From Meiothermus sp. QL-1 (GTDB taxonomy: Bacteria > Deinococcota > Deinococci > Deinococcales > Thermaceae), in NCBI RefSeq assembly GCF_003351145.1, contig NZ_QQSV01000001.1:457864-521863 (forward strand): a DNA stretch of 64,000 nt, read 5' to 3'. Every line of letters starts with the position of its first letter. Within the stretch, counting starts at the first letter, position 1. Under the pieces are notes generated by a model, which was given only the letters and a program-made list of their open reading frames with translations, made no database searches and was not told the origin of the DNA. This document shows, in pieces, positions 1-8,487 of the stretch. Both the position numbers and the translations under genes were made by a program.

Positions 1-10
1 GGGGAACTCC

Positions 11-19
11 TGCTATACT
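11..19 (+). promoter_or_regulatory. Extended -10 promoter for rimO
   Basis: TGC followed by TATACT gives an extended -10 box about 30 nt before the rimO start. The -35 region would lie outside the window. Confidence 0.55.
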
Positions 20-48
20 CGTTTGTTGCGCGAGGCGCAGGAGACGAG

Positions 49-1389
49 ATGGCAGGAAAGATTGGCTTTGTAAGCCTGGGTTGCCCAAAGGCCTTAGTGG
101 ACTCGGAGCAGATTCTCTCGCGCCTCAGGGCCGAAGGGTACGAGACCGCCCCCACCTACCAGGAAGCTGCGGTGGTGGTGGTGAACACCTGCGGCTTCAT
201 CACCCCGGCGGTGGAGGAATCGCTGGCGGCCATTGGCGAGGCCCTGGCGGAGAACGGCCGGGTCATCGTCACGGGCTGCCTGGGGGCCAGGCCTGAGGTG
301 ATTCGGTCGGCCCACCCTCAGGTGCTCGAGGTCACCGGCCCAGGCGAGATAGAGAGGGTGCTGGAGGCGGTGCACCGGGTGCTGCCCCCGGACCCCAACC
401 CCTACACCGCCCTCATCCCCCCCCAGGTCAAGCTCACCCCGCGCCACTACGCCTACATAAAGATCGCCGAGGGTTGCAACCACCGCTGCAGCTTTTGCAT
501 TATCCCCAAGCTGCGGGGCCCGCAGCGCAGCCGCGATGCGGCAGAGGTGCTGGCCGAGGCGGCCCGGCTGGTGGCCACCGGTACCAAGGAGCTGCTGGTG
601 ATTGCCCAGGACACCTCGGCCTACGGGGTGGACATCCACCACCGCCCCTCGGACTACGCGGGCAAACCGGTGCGGGCCCACCTGGTGGACCTGGTCAACG
701 AGCTGGCGGGGCTGGGGGTTTGGCTGCGGCTGCACTACGTCTACCCTTATCCCCACGTGCGCGAGTTGGTCCCGCTGATGGCCGAGGGCAAGCTGCTGCC
801 CTACCTGGATGTACCCTTGCAGCACGCCAGCCCCAAGATTCTGCGGGCCATGCGGCGGCCGGGAGGGGCGGAAAGCCACCTCAAGACCATCGCCGAGTGG
901 CGGGCTATTATGCCCGACCTGGCCATTCGCTCAAGCTTCATCGTGGGTTTCCCGGGCGAGACCGAGGAGGACTTCCAGCTTTTGTTGGACTTCCTCAAGG
1001 AGGCCCGGCTGGACCGGGTGGGGGCCTTCACCTACTCCGAGGTGGAGGGGGCCGAGGCCAACGCTTTGCCGGGGGCGGTGCCGGAGGAGGTCAAGGAAGA
1101 GCGCAAGGCCCGCCTGATGGCCTTGCAGCAGGCCATCAGCCTGGAGAAAAACCGGGCCCGGGTGGGCACCACCCTGGAGGTAATCGTGGACGACTATGGC
1201 GGGCTGCCGGGCCAGGTGGTGGGTCGGTCCAAGTACGACGCGCCGGGCATCGATGGCTTGGTGTACGCCGAGACCGACGGCACGGTCAAGATAGGCGACA
1301 TCATCCGGGTGCGGGTTGGCGAGGCCGGGCCCTACGACCTCTATGGGGAGATGGTGGGTCGGGTGCACAGCGGAACCCTCCGGGTGTAA
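49..1389 (+). CDS. rimO: Ribosomal protein S12 methylthiotransferase RimO
   Basis: RimO is a radical-SAM enzyme that adds a methylthio group to an aspartate of ribosomal protein S12. The 446-residue protein has the expected length and three-part layout. An N-terminal MTTase domain carries cysteines 12, 48 and 77 for the auxiliary Fe-S cluster. The radical SAM motif CNHRCSFC holds C143, C147 and C150. The last ~70 residues look like a TRAM RNA/protein-binding domain. The ATG follows a GGAGA-type ribosome binding site. The gap to trkA is 113 nt and holds no clear signal, so rimO is probably a single-gene unit. MiaB is a related alternative, but the CNHRCSFC and [10 protein letters not shown] context fits RimO better. 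Confidence 0.95.
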   Translation: MAGKIGFVSLGCPKALVDSEQILSRLRAEGYETAPTYQEAAVVVVNTCGFITPAVEESLAAIGEALAENGRVIVTGCLGARPEVIRSAHPQVLEVTGPGEIERVLEAVHRVLPPDPNPYTALIPPQVKLTPRHYAYIKIAEGCNHRCSFCIIPKLRGPQRSRDAAEVLAEAARLVATGTKELLVIAQDTSAYGVDIHHRPSDYAGKPVRAHLVDLVNELAGLGVWLRLHYVYPYPHVRELVPLMAEGKLLPYLDVPLQHASPKILRAMRRPGGAESHLKTIAEWRAIMPDLAIRSSFIVGFPGETEEDFQLLLDFLKEARLDRVGAFTYSEVEGAEANALPGAVPEEVKEERKARLMALQQAISLEKNRARVGTTLEVIVDDYGGLPGQVVGRSKYDAPGIDGLVYAETDGTVKIGDIIRVRVGEAGPYDLYGEMVGRVHSGTLRV

Positions 1390-1502
1390 GCTGAAGCCGG
1401 CTTGGCTATGGAACCTTCACAGGTCATGCCCGAGGATTCCCCCCCTAACCTGTTCCTTCCAAGTGGCCCTCAGCGTTGCAGCGGCTTTTGCGGGAGCGGC
1501 CT

Positions 1503-2840
1503 ATGTACATCGTGATTGCAGGCGGCGGCGAGATTGGCTCGCAGATTGCCAAGGCCCTCCATACCCAGCACGACCTGGTGGTGGTGGACACCAACCCAGA
1601 AGCCAAGGAGCGGCTCAGCGGGGTAGATGCCCAGGTGGTGATCGGCAGCGTAACCGACCCTGAGGTCCTGCGCGAGGCCAAGGTGGACCTCTGCGACACC
1701 TTTATCGCCGCCACCAACTGGGACGAGGTCAACCTGATTGCCTGCATGCTGGCCAAAGGCCTCGGGGCCAAGGAGGTCCTGTGCTTCGTGGGGAAGCAGT
1801 CCTACGTGGATATCCTGACCGACCCCCGCACGGTGGAGATTCTGGGCACCCGGATTGACCAGGTGTTCTGGCCTCAGCGCTCGTTGGCCAAGGAGATCGT
1901 TGAGGTGATACGCATCCCAGGGGCGGTGGACACCGAGGTGCTGGCGGGAGGGCGGCTGCGCTTCGTGGAGTACCAGGTGCGCGAGGGGAGCCCCTACGTA
2001 GGCGAGGGGCTGGCCCATTTGGACTGGCCCGAGGGGAGCTTTCTGGCCGGCATCATGCGCGAGGGGAAGTTCATCGCCGCTACCGACCCGGAGTTCAGCG
2101 GGCTGGTGGTAAGGCCCGAGGACCGCATCTTCTTCATGACCACCCCCCAGGGCTTCGACGTCATCCAGGCCTGCTTTGCCCCCCGGGAGCGGGTACGGCG
2201 GGTGATGGTGGTGGGTGGGGGCAGCGTGGGGTATATGGTGGCGCAGGAGCTTTTGAGGCACCGGCTCGAGGTAACCATCATCGACCACAACCCGGAGCGC
2301 TGCGCCTGGCTGGCCGAACACCTGCCAGGAGCCCTGGTGCTGGAAGGGGACGGCACCGATTTGGAACTTTTGGAGTCGGAGGGGCTTGACTACGCCGATG
2401 TGCTGGTGGCCGTTACCGAGAACGACGAGAAGAACCTTCTGGTCTCGCTGCTGGCCAAGCAGGTGGGGGTGCCCAAGGTGATTACCCGGGTCAACCGGGG
2501 GGAGAATCGTCGCCTTTTCGAGCATGTGGGCATCGATATTCCCCTTACCCCCCGGGCGGCCGCGGTGCGCGAGGTGGTGGACTGGATTGCACCCGACAAC
2601 GTAGACCACCTGGCCCTCATAGAGGACCAGGTGGAGCTTCTGGAGTTTGAGCTGCCCCCTGGCTTCCGCGAGACGCCCTTTGAGAAGCTCTCGCTGCCCA
2701 AGGGGGCGGTGGCGGTGGCGTTGGAGCGCGGCACCCGGGTTTACCTGCGCTCGCCCATGCTGGCGGTTACAGGAGGGGACAAGCTCCTGGTGCTCGCCGA
2801 CCGGCAGGTGGCCGATGAAGTCCTGGCCCAGGTTCGCTAA
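1503..2840 (+). CDS. trkA: Trk potassium uptake regulator TrkA
   Basis: TrkA is the cytosolic NAD(H)/nucleotide-binding gating subunit of Trk potassium channels. The 445-residue protein contains two RCK units. Each starts with a Rossmann glycine motif (GGGEIGSQIA near residue 7 and VGGGSVGYMV near residue 235) and each is followed by an RCK_C domain, the tandem layout of classical TrkA. I chose the ATG at 1503, preceded by a GGGAG ribosome binding site, over an in-frame ATG 27 nt upstream because MYIVIAGGG begins exactly at the first beta strand. The gene overlaps the next gene, trkH, which indicates co-transcription and translational coupling with both membrane subunits. Confidence 0.93.
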   Translation: MYIVIAGGGEIGSQIAKALHTQHDLVVVDTNPEAKERLSGVDAQVVIGSVTDPEVLREAKVDLCDTFIAATNWDEVNLIACMLAKGLGAKEVLCFVGKQSYVDILTDPRTVEILGTRIDQVFWPQRSLAKEIVEVIRIPGAVDTEVLAGGRLRFVEYQVREGSPYVGEGLAHLDWPEGSFLAGIMREGKFIAATDPEFSGLVVRPEDRIFFMTTPQGFDVIQACFAPRERVRRVMVVGGGSVGYMVAQELLRHRLEVTIIDHNPERCAWLAEHLPGALVLEGDGTDLELLESEGLDYADVLVAVTENDEKNLLVSLLAKQVGVPKVITRVNRGENRRLFEHVGIDIPLTPRAAAVREVVDWIAPDNVDHLALIEDQVELLEFELPPGFRETPFEKLSLPKGAVAVALERGTRVYLRSPMLAVTGGDKLLVLADRQVADEVLAQVR

Positions 2841-4299
2841 GGCCAAGGCCGCCAATCCCATCCCGGTAGCCACCTACATGACCGGCACGGTGTATGTGGC
2901 CCTGGGCCTGGTGATGGCGGTTTTGGGCCTGGTCGATGCCCTTTTGGGCGAGGAGGCAGAGGGGTTTTTTGCAGGGGCGCTGGTGGGGCTTGGCCTGGGC
3001 CTGCTGCTGCGCCGCCTGGGCAGCCCCCAGGCGGAGCCCCGCCGGGCCGAGGCTCTGCTTACGGTGGCGGGGCTTTGGCTTTTGGTGCCGGCCCTGGGGG
3101 CCATACCCTTCTGGGTCTCGGGGGGAATGTCCTACCTGGACGCGCTCTTTGAGGCTACCTCGGGCTTTAGCACCACCGGCGCCACTGTTCTTTCCGACTT
3201 CAACCAGCTCAGCCATGGGCTTTTCTTCTGGCGCAGCCTGAGCCAGTGGTTTGGCGGGATGGGTATCTTGCTCCTCTTCATCGTGGTCTTGCCTCACCTG
3301 GCCCTGGCCGGGCGGCAGATGTTCTTCGCCGAGGTGACCGGGGTGCAGAAGCAGCAGCTCACCCCCAAACTGCGCCAGACGGCCACCAACATCCTGCGGG
3401 TCTACCTGGTGCTCACCGGCTTCACCCTGGCCGCCTACCTGCTGACCGGGGTGCCCTTCTTCGAAGCCTTCACCAACACCTTGTCCAGCGTCTCGGCGGG
3501 GGGCTTCAGCCCCAACCCCGAGAGCTTCGCCGCCTATTCCTCCCTCACCCAGTGGGCGGCCACCTTGGTGATGTTCCTGACCGGGGTGAACCTCCTTCTG
3601 CAGTACCGGGTCGTCTTCGGGCGCGAGTTTGCCGCCCCCTTGCGCGATCCCGAGTTCCGCGCCTATGCCCTGATTGTCGTCCTGGTGGGTCTGGGAATTG
3701 CCCTGATTTTGCTTTTGCGCCAGCAATACCCACCAGAAGCGGCCCTGCGCCACGCTTTTTTTCAGACCACCTCCATCATCACCGGCACCGGTTTTGCCTC
3801 CGCCGACTTCGCCCAGTGGGTGGTGCCAGCCCAGGTGCTCTTGGTCATGCTGATGTTCATAGGGGGCAGCGCCGGTAGCGTGGGGGGTAGCATTAAGGTC
3901 ATCCGCTGGCTGATTATTGCTGCGCTGGTTCGGCGCGAGCTCCAGCGGGCCCTGCACCCCCAGGCGGTGCTGCCCTTGAGGGTGGGCCACAAGAACATCG
4001 GCGAGGATGTGCTGCGGGCGGTTGCGGCCTTTATCACCCTGTATGTGGGCCTTTTCGCCCTGGGGGTTTTGGTCATAGGGGTGCTCGAGGAGGACTTCGT
4101 GGTGGCCTTCACCGCCTCGGCAGCGGCCATCGGGAATGTGGGGCCGGGGCTGGGCGCGGTGGGCCCCATGAGCCACTACGGCGAGCTGCACCCTGTTTCC
4201 AAGGCCATGATGATCTTCCAGATGTGGGCTGGGCGCATTGAGCTTATCGCGGTTTTTGCCCTTTTCACCCCGGAGCTTTGGCGCAGGCTCAGGGCCTGA
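2815..4299 (+). CDS. trkH: Trk potassium channel membrane subunit TrkH (copy 1)
   Basis: This is the potassium-conducting membrane subunit, with four M1-P-M2 repeats. The selectivity-filter segments can be read as SGFSTTGAT, SVSAGGFSP, SIITGTGFAS and AAIGNVGPG. I place the start at the ATG at 2815, inside the end of trkA. This gives about 494 residues and an N terminus that aligns with the second TrkH copy; an open frame continues further upstream but is antisense-type noise over trkA. The overlap of 26 nt with trkA suggests translational coupling. The gene is followed after 4 nt by a second trkH. Confidence 0.9.
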   Translation: MKSWPRFAKAKAANPIPVATYMTGTVYVALGLVMAVLGLVDALLGEEAEGFFAGALVGLGLGLLLRRLGSPQAEPRRAEALLTVAGLWLLVPALGAIPFWVSGGMSYLDALFEATSGFSTTGATVLSDFNQLSHGLFFWRSLSQWFGGMGILLLFIVVLPHLALAGRQMFFAEVTGVQKQQLTPKLRQTATNILRVYLVLTGFTLAAYLLTGVPFFEAFTNTLSSVSAGGFSPNPESFAAYSSLTQWAATLVMFLTGVNLLLQYRVVFGREFAAPLRDPEFRAYALIVVLVGLGIALILLLRQQYPPEAALRHAFFQTTSIITGTGFASADFAQWVVPAQVLLVMLMFIGGSAGSVGGSIKVIRWLIIAALVRRELQRALHPQAVLPLRVGHKNIGEDVLRAVAAFITLYVGLFALGVLVIGVLEEDFVVAFTASAAAIGNVGPGLGAVGPMSHYGELHPVSKAMMIFQMWAGRIELIAVFALFTPELWRRLRA

Positions 4300-4303
4300 G
4301 GTT

Positions 4304-5779
4304 ATGCGACCCTGGTGGCTCGAGCACCTTCGCTTCGCCTACTACGTTTTGGGCGTGCTCTACCTGGCGATGGCCTTGGTCATGTTGGGCCTGGAACTCA
4401 TCTCGCTCGTTTTGGGGGAGTCGCCCTGGGGGTTTTTGCTGGGGGCGGTGGTGGGGTTTTTGCTGGGTTCGGGCTTTCGCTGGCTGGGCGACCCCCGGCA
4501 CGAGCCCGGTCGGGCCGAGGCTTTGCTTTCCATCGCCCTGATCTGGCTCCTGGTGCCGGCCCTGGGGGCTATACCCTTCTGGGTCTCGGGGGGGATGTCC
4601 TACCTGGACGCATTCTTTGAGGCCATGTCGGGCTTCACCACCACGGGAGCCACCGCGCTGGCCGACTTCAGCCAGTTCGGCTACAGCCTCTTTTTTTGGC
4701 GGAGCCTCATGCAGTGGTTTGGTGGGGTGGGTTTTTTGGTGTTGGTGGCGGCCTTGCTGGCCCACCTGGCCGTGGCGGGCCGCCCGCTTTTCATCACCGA
4801 GAGCACCGGGCTGCACAAGGAGCCCTTCACCCCGCGCCTGCGCACAGCGGCGCAGAGCATTCTCAAGGTTTACTCTGCCCTCACCCTGGCCGCGGCCCTG
4901 TGCTACTGGGGGGCGGGGATGCCGCCCTTCGAGGCCCTTTGCAACGCCCTGACCACCCTGCCCGCGGCCGGGTTCAGCCCCAACCCCCGCAGCTTCGAGG
5001 ACTACAGCCCTCTGGCCCAGTGGTTTGGCACCCTCTTCATGTTCTTGGGGGGGGCGGGGTTTGTGCTGCAATACCGCTTGTTTTTCACCCGCGACCCCAG
5101 GCCCCTGCTGAAAGACGTGGAGCTGCGGGCCTATGCCCTCATCGTGTTGTCGTTCAGCTCGATGCTGGCCCTTTTCCTAATGACCCACCACGCCAAGGAT
5201 ATGAACTACGCCTGGCCCGATGCCCTGCGCCACGCTTTTTTCAACGTGACCTCCATCATCACCACCACCGGCTACGCCAGCGCCGACTTCGCCCTGTGGA
5301 CTCCTGCGGCCCAGGCTATTTTGGTGGCGGCGATGTTCGTGGGGGGATGTGCGGGCTCAGGGGCCGGGGGCATTAAGCTGATTCGCTGGCTGGTGGTGGG
5401 GGCCATGGTGCGGCGGGAGCTGATGCGCGCTTTGCATCCGCAGGCGGTCATCCCCCTGCGCGTGGGGCATAAGAACTTGGGGGAAGAGGTGGTGCGTTCG
5501 GTGGCGGCCTTCGTGGTGCTCTACCTGGGGCTTGTGGCGCTGGGGGCTGTTGGCATCGCGCTTTTGGAGAACGACCTGGTGGTGGGCTTTACCGCCAGCG
5601 CCCAGGCGGTGGGCAACATTGGGCCGGGGCTGGGCGAGGTGGGGCCGATGGGCAGCTATGCCGGCCTGCATCCTCTCTCCAAGCTGGTGCTGATCTTCCA
5701 GATGTGGGCCGGGCGCATCGAGCTTTTCCCGGTTTTGCTCCTGTTTTTCCCGCAGCTTTGGAAGAAGGTCAAGGGTTAG
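4304..5779 (+). CDS. trkH: Trk potassium channel membrane subunit TrkH (copy 2)
   Basis: This is a second TrkH-family channel subunit of 491 residues, colinear with copy 1 and clearly a tandem duplicate. Its filter segments are SGFTTTGAT, LPAAGFSP, SIITTTGYAS and QAVGNIGPG, so every P-loop keeps its glycine. The ATG at 4304 follows copy 1 by 4 nt. It shares the GAIPFWVSGGMSYLDA segment with copy 1 almost unchanged while other loops differ. The two may form alternative homodimers or a heterodimer, all gated by the single TrkA upstream; that part is inference. Confidence 0.9.
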   Translation: MRPWWLEHLRFAYYVLGVLYLAMALVMLGLELISLVLGESPWGFLLGAVVGFLLGSGFRWLGDPRHEPGRAEALLSIALIWLLVPALGAIPFWVSGGMSYLDAFFEAMSGFTTTGATALADFSQFGYSLFFWRSLMQWFGGVGFLVLVAALLAHLAVAGRPLFITESTGLHKEPFTPRLRTAAQSILKVYSALTLAAALCYWGAGMPPFEALCNALTTLPAAGFSPNPRSFEDYSPLAQWFGTLFMFLGGAGFVLQYRLFFTRDPRPLLKDVELRAYALIVLSFSSMLALFLMTHHAKDMNYAWPDALRHAFFNVTSIITTTGYASADFALWTPAAQAILVAAMFVGGCAGSGAGGIKLIRWLVVGAMVRRELMRALHPQAVIPLRVGHKNLGEEVVRSVAAFVVLYLGLVALGAVGIALLENDLVVGFTASAQAVGNIGPGLGEVGPMGSYAGLHPLSKLVLIFQMWAGRIELFPVLLLFFPQLWKKVKG

Positions 5780-5782
5780 CGG

Positions 5783-5788
5783 TAAACT
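5783..5788 (+). promoter_or_regulatory. -10 box (TAAACT) for leaderless luxS
   Basis: TAAACT ends 7 nt before the luxS ATG and no ribosome binding site is visible, so the transcript would begin at or next to the start codon. Confidence 0.5.
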
Positions 5789-5795
5789 GAGCCTT

Positions 5796-6269
5796 ATGGC
5801 GGGTTCGGTGCCTGAGTCCTTTCGCCTGGACCACACCAGGGTTCGGGCTCCTTACGTGCGGCTGGCGGGGGTTGTGGAGACCCCTCGGGGGGACCGCATC
5901 GAGAAGTACGACCTGCGGCTGGCCCAGCCCAACCAGGAAGCCCTGGATACCGGTAGTCTGCACACCTTAGAGCACCTGCTGGCCACCTACCTGCGCCGCC
6001 ACCTGGAAGGGGTGGTGGACGTCTCGCCCATGGGTTGCCGCACGGGGTTTTACCTGGTGGTGCTGGGGGAGCCAGGGCCCCATCAGGTGTTGGAGGCCCT
6101 GCGGGCCAGCCTGGAGGCGGCGGTGCAGCACCAGGTGGTACCGGGGGTGAGCGAGCTGGAGTGCGGCAACTACCGCGACCACAACCCTGAAGGGGCGCGG
6201 GCTTGGGCCAGGCGGGTGCTCGAGCAGGGTCTGCGCGTGCAGGAGACCGTGGAGATCGAGGGCGCTTGA
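5796..6269 (+). CDS. luxS: S-ribosylhomocysteine lyase LuxS
   Basis: LuxS cleaves S-ribosylhomocysteine to homocysteine and DPD, the precursor of autoinducer-2, in the activated methyl cycle. The 157-residue protein has the usual length. The metal ligands H56 and H60 sit in HTLEH, the third ligand C123 in ECGNYRDHN, and the catalytic C81 in the PMGCRTGFY motif. The mtnN gene starts 3 nt after the stop. This places the two consecutive steps that detoxify S-adenosylhomocysteine (MtnN then LuxS) in one transcript. Confidence 0.97.
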   Translation: MAGSVPESFRLDHTRVRAPYVRLAGVVETPRGDRIEKYDLRLAQPNQEALDTGSLHTLEHLLATYLRRHLEGVVDVSPMGCRTGFYLVVLGEPGPHQVLEALRASLEAAVQHQVVPGVSELECGNYRDHNPEGARAWARRVLEQGLRVQETVEIEGA

Positions 6270-6272
6270 GGT

Positions 6273-6956
6273 ATGGCTCCGGTGGCCCTTTTCGCTGCCG
6301 AAGGGGTTGAAGCCCAGGCGTTGCGCGGCGCCCTTGCTTTGGAGGAGGTGGTGGACGGGCCTTGGCCCATCCACCGGGGGGAGGTGGGCCGTTATCCTGT
6401 GGTGCTCATCGAGACCGGGGTGGGTAAGGTGGCCGCAGCGGCTGCCGTGGCCTATGCCAGGGCACGCTTCGGCCCAGCGCAGGCCTTTTGGCTGGGGGTG
6501 GCTGGCGCGCTCAACCCCGCGCTCAAGCCCCTCGATTTGGTGTTGGCCCAGGATGCGGTGCAGTACGACGTGGACATCACCGCCTTTGGCCGCTCCCCGG
6601 GGGAGCTGGCAACCGGCGAGCGCTTTATCCCTGCCGATCCGGTGCTCACCTCCCGGCTGGCGCGCACGGCCACCCTCATGGGGTTGCCGGTTTTCCTTGG
6701 ACGCATTGCCAGCGGGGATCGCTTTCTGGCCGACCGTGCGCAGGCGGAGGAGGTGCGCTCGATTTTTGGGGCCGATGCGGTGGAGATGGAGGGGGCTGCG
6801 GCCTTGTGGACGGCCCGCCGGGTGGGCCTGCCCATGGCCCTCGTGCGGAGCATTACCGACCAGGCGGGGCACGACGCCCCTCCGGCCTTTGAGGCCTTCT
6901 TGCAGGGTGCGGCCGAGCGGCTCGCTGCCCTGATGCGCCGGGCGTTGGGCGAGTGA
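6273..6956 (+). CDS. mtnN: 5'-methylthioadenosine/S-adenosylhomocysteine nucleosidase
   Basis: The enzyme hydrolyses S-adenosylhomocysteine and methylthioadenosine, releasing adenine; its product S-ribosylhomocysteine is the LuxS substrate. The 227-residue protein shows the family signatures: the GVAGALNP glycine-rich segment, AVEMEGAA with the ribose-binding Met-Glu, and the SITDQAGHD segment carrying the catalytic aspartate. Directly between luxS and a ModE-like regulator, it overlaps the latter by 1 nt (TGATG). The gene pair order luxS-mtnN supports the assignment. Confidence 0.93.
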   Translation: MAPVALFAAEGVEAQALRGALALEEVVDGPWPIHRGEVGRYPVVLIETGVGKVAAAAAVAYARARFGPAQAFWLGVAGALNPALKPLDLVLAQDAVQYDVDITAFGRSPGELATGERFIPADPVLTSRLARTATLMGLPVFLGRIASGDRFLADRAQAEEVRSIFGADAVEMEGAAALWTARRVGLPMALVRSITDQAGHDAPPAFEAFLQGAAERLAALMRRALGE

Positions 6957-7312
6957 TGCGTATACGGGCGAAGTTCTGGCTCGAGTCCGACCAGGGGGAG
7001 TTCCTCCTTGGCCCGGGCACCCTGCGCCTGCTTGGGGCAGTGGCCGAGAAGGGCAGCCTGAAGGCCGCGGCCCGGAGCCTGCGGCTCGGTTACCGCACGG
7101 CCTGGGCCCGGCTCAGGCGGGCAGAGGCAGGGCTGGGCTTTCCCCTGCTCCAGCGCCACTCGGGGGGCGAGGGGGGAGGGGGGAGCATCCTGACCCCTGA
7201 GGCCTGGGCTTTGCTCGAGGGCTACCAGCGCTTCCTGGAGGGGTTGGAAGAGGAGCTGGAGGCCCGCTTTTGCGCGGCCTTTGGTGGCCGGCCAGGGCAG
7301 GTGCGCCGGTGA
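6956..7312 (+). CDS. ModE-like winged-helix DNA-binding protein
   Basis: The 118-residue protein matches the DNA-binding domain of ModE-family molybdate regulators: FLLGPGTLRLLGAVAEKGSLKAAARSLRLGYRTAWARLRRAE is split here into the short pieces LRLLGAVAEKGSL (helix before the HTH) and LKAAARSLRLGYRTAW (the HTH). There is no C-terminal molybdate-binding (MOP) domain, so ligand sensing is not evident. Translation probably starts at the ATG overlapping the mtnN stop (TGATG); an in-frame GTG lies one codon upstream. It may be a stand-alone regulator. No molybdate transporter is adjacent, and its target is unknown. Confidence 0.75.
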   Translation: MRIRAKFWLESDQGEFLLGPGTLRLLGAVAEKGSLKAAARSLRLGYRTAWARLRRAEAGLGFPLLQRHSGGEGGGGSILTPEAWALLEGYQRFLEGLEEELEARFCAAFGGRPGQVRR

Positions 7313-7384
7313 CGTGCTAGCATGGCCTCATCGCGGCCATTTCCGAGCCTGGCCTTGGAAGGGGCTGTGGGAAGGAGCGTAAGG

Positions 7385-8308
7385 ATGCTCAGACGGGTCC
7401 TGGTTTTGCTGTGGGGGTTCTTTGGGCTGGCCCTGGCCCAGGCCGACCCCGTGGTGGCGGTGGTGGGGCATACCACCATCCGCAAAAGCCATTTTGAGAT
7501 ACAGTTTGGCCTTTTTGTGCGGGACTTCCTGCGCCAGCGGGGCCAGCCCTATACCCCGGAGGCCCTGGAGCTGTTTGCCCCCTACCGGGCCGAGTACCTA
7601 AAGCGCATGGTGCAGGACCGGGCGGTGATCCTGGCTGCCGAGCAGGCGGGGTTTGCTGCGCAGAAGGAGGCGGTGGAGAGGGCCATAGAGGAGGTGAAGG
7701 CCGAGTTTGCAGGGGAGGAGGTCTTCGAGCAGGCCCTGAAGGAAGCGGGGATTCCCGACCTGGAGGCCTACCGCGCCTTGGTCTACGAGGTCCTGACCTA
7801 CGACGCCTACCTCGAGCACCTCTCGGCCAGGCTTCGCGTAAGCCAGCCAGCCCTCAGGCTGCTGTACCTCTTTTCTAAGCCCCAGTTCACCCTGCCCCAG
7901 CGCTACTGCGCGGCCCATATCCTACTCAAAACCGCCCAGGAGGCCCGCCAGGTCATCGCCCGGCTCAACCGGGGTGAAAAATTCGCCGACCTGGCCAAGG
8001 CCCTCTCCCAGGACCCCGGCAGCCGGGCCGAGGGGGGGAACCTGGGCTGCGAGCCGCGGGGTACCTTTGTGGCGCCCTTTGAGCTGGCCCTCCTGGCCCT
8101 CAAGCCCGGCGAGGTGTCAAAAACCCCTGTGCAGACCGAGTTTGGCTTCCACGTCATCCTATTGGTGCGCGTTCTGATGCCGGAAATTCAACCCTACGAG
8201 GAGGTCCAGAGCCTGCTGAGCCGAAGGGTCCAGGACCTCGCCTTGCAGAAGCTGCTCACCAGCCTGGCCCAGCGGACCCCCAGCCGGCTTTACCCCGAGA
8301 ACCTCTGA
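7385..8308 (+). CDS. Secreted parvulin-type peptidylprolyl isomerase
   Basis: This is a PpiC/SurA-like foldase of 307 residues acting outside the cytoplasmic membrane. The start is the ATG at 7385 behind a GAAGGAG ribosome binding site. It gives a signal peptide (MLRRVLVLLWGFFGLALAQA), which the longer upstream frame would bury. The N-terminal half is a SurA-type helical chaperone region. The parvulin domain lies at about residues 195-285, with the motifs AAHILLKT, FADLAKALSQDPGS, GGNLGCEPRG and EFGFHVILL. It is a single-gene unit before the ilv promoter. Confidence 0.88.
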   Translation: MLRRVLVLLWGFFGLALAQADPVVAVVGHTTIRKSHFEIQFGLFVRDFLRQRGQPYTPEALELFAPYRAEYLKRMVQDRAVILAAEQAGFAAQKEAVERAIEEVKAEFAGEEVFEQALKEAGIPDLEAYRALVYEVLTYDAYLEHLSARLRVSQPALRLLYLFSKPQFTLPQRYCAAHILLKTAQEARQVIARLNRGEKFADLAKALSQDPGSRAEGGNLGCEPRGTFVAPFELALLALKPGEVSKTPVQTEFGFHVILLVRVLMPEIQPYEEVQSLLSRRVQDLALQKLLTSLAQRTPSRLYPENL

Positions 8309-8311
8309 GGG

Positions 8312-8340
8312 TTGACACGGTATACCAAACGGCGTAAACT
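8312..8340 (+). promoter_or_regulatory. Consensus promoter of the ilv-leu operon
   Basis: TTGACA (8312-8317), a 17-nt spacer and TAAACT (8335-8340) make one of the best promoters in the window. Transcription should start near 8347, only a few nucleotides before the leader peptide ATG at 8351. Confidence 0.88.
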
Positions 8341-8350
8341 CTAGCCCAAG

Positions 8351-8422
8351 ATGCTCTCCGCACGCCTATCCCTACCTGTAGTAGGCCTAGTGATTACTGG
8401 GCCCGGGGGGGATATGGCGTAG
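8351..8422 (+). CDS. Branched-chain amino acid leader peptide
   Basis: A 23-residue reading frame begins MLSARLSLPVVGLVIT and ends GGDMA. Eight of residues 2-15 are Leu, Val or Ile. Three of the four leucines use CTA and two of three valines use GTA, codons that are scarce in the surrounding GC-rich genes; the isoleucine codon is ATT. It has no ribosome binding site, but the ATG lies about 4 nt from the predicted transcription start, so it would be translated leaderless. Position, composition and the terminator that follows fit a ribosome-mediated attenuator controlling ilvB. It is not a structural protein. I saw this frame directly; function is inferred by analogy with ilvL/leuL leaders. Confidence 0.82.
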   Translation: MLSARLSLPVVGLVITGPGGDMA

Positions 8423-8446
8423 CGCAGCCTTAGAACGCGTCCAATC

Positions 8447-8476
8447 GCCCCCCGCACCACCGGGGGGCAGCTTTTT
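8447..8476 (+). terminator. Attenuator terminator upstream of ilvB
   Basis: GCCCCCC (8447-8453) pairs with GGGGGGC (8462-8468) across an 8-nt loop, and five T follow at 8472-8476. Seven G at 8405-8411, inside the end of the leader peptide frame, can pair with the same C run (8448-8453) to form a competing antiterminator. A ribosome at the leader stop codon (8420-8422) would cover those G residues and favour termination. A ribosome stalled on the Leu/Val/Ile codons (8366-8396) would leave them free. Confidence 0.8.
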
Positions 8477-8487
8477 GGGGAGAGACC

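Noticed and set aside
8351..8487. T-box or metabolite riboswitch upstream of ilvB
   Set aside because: No T-box core (TGGNACCGCG) or specifier architecture is visible; the Leu/Val/Ile codon cluster explains the terminator better.
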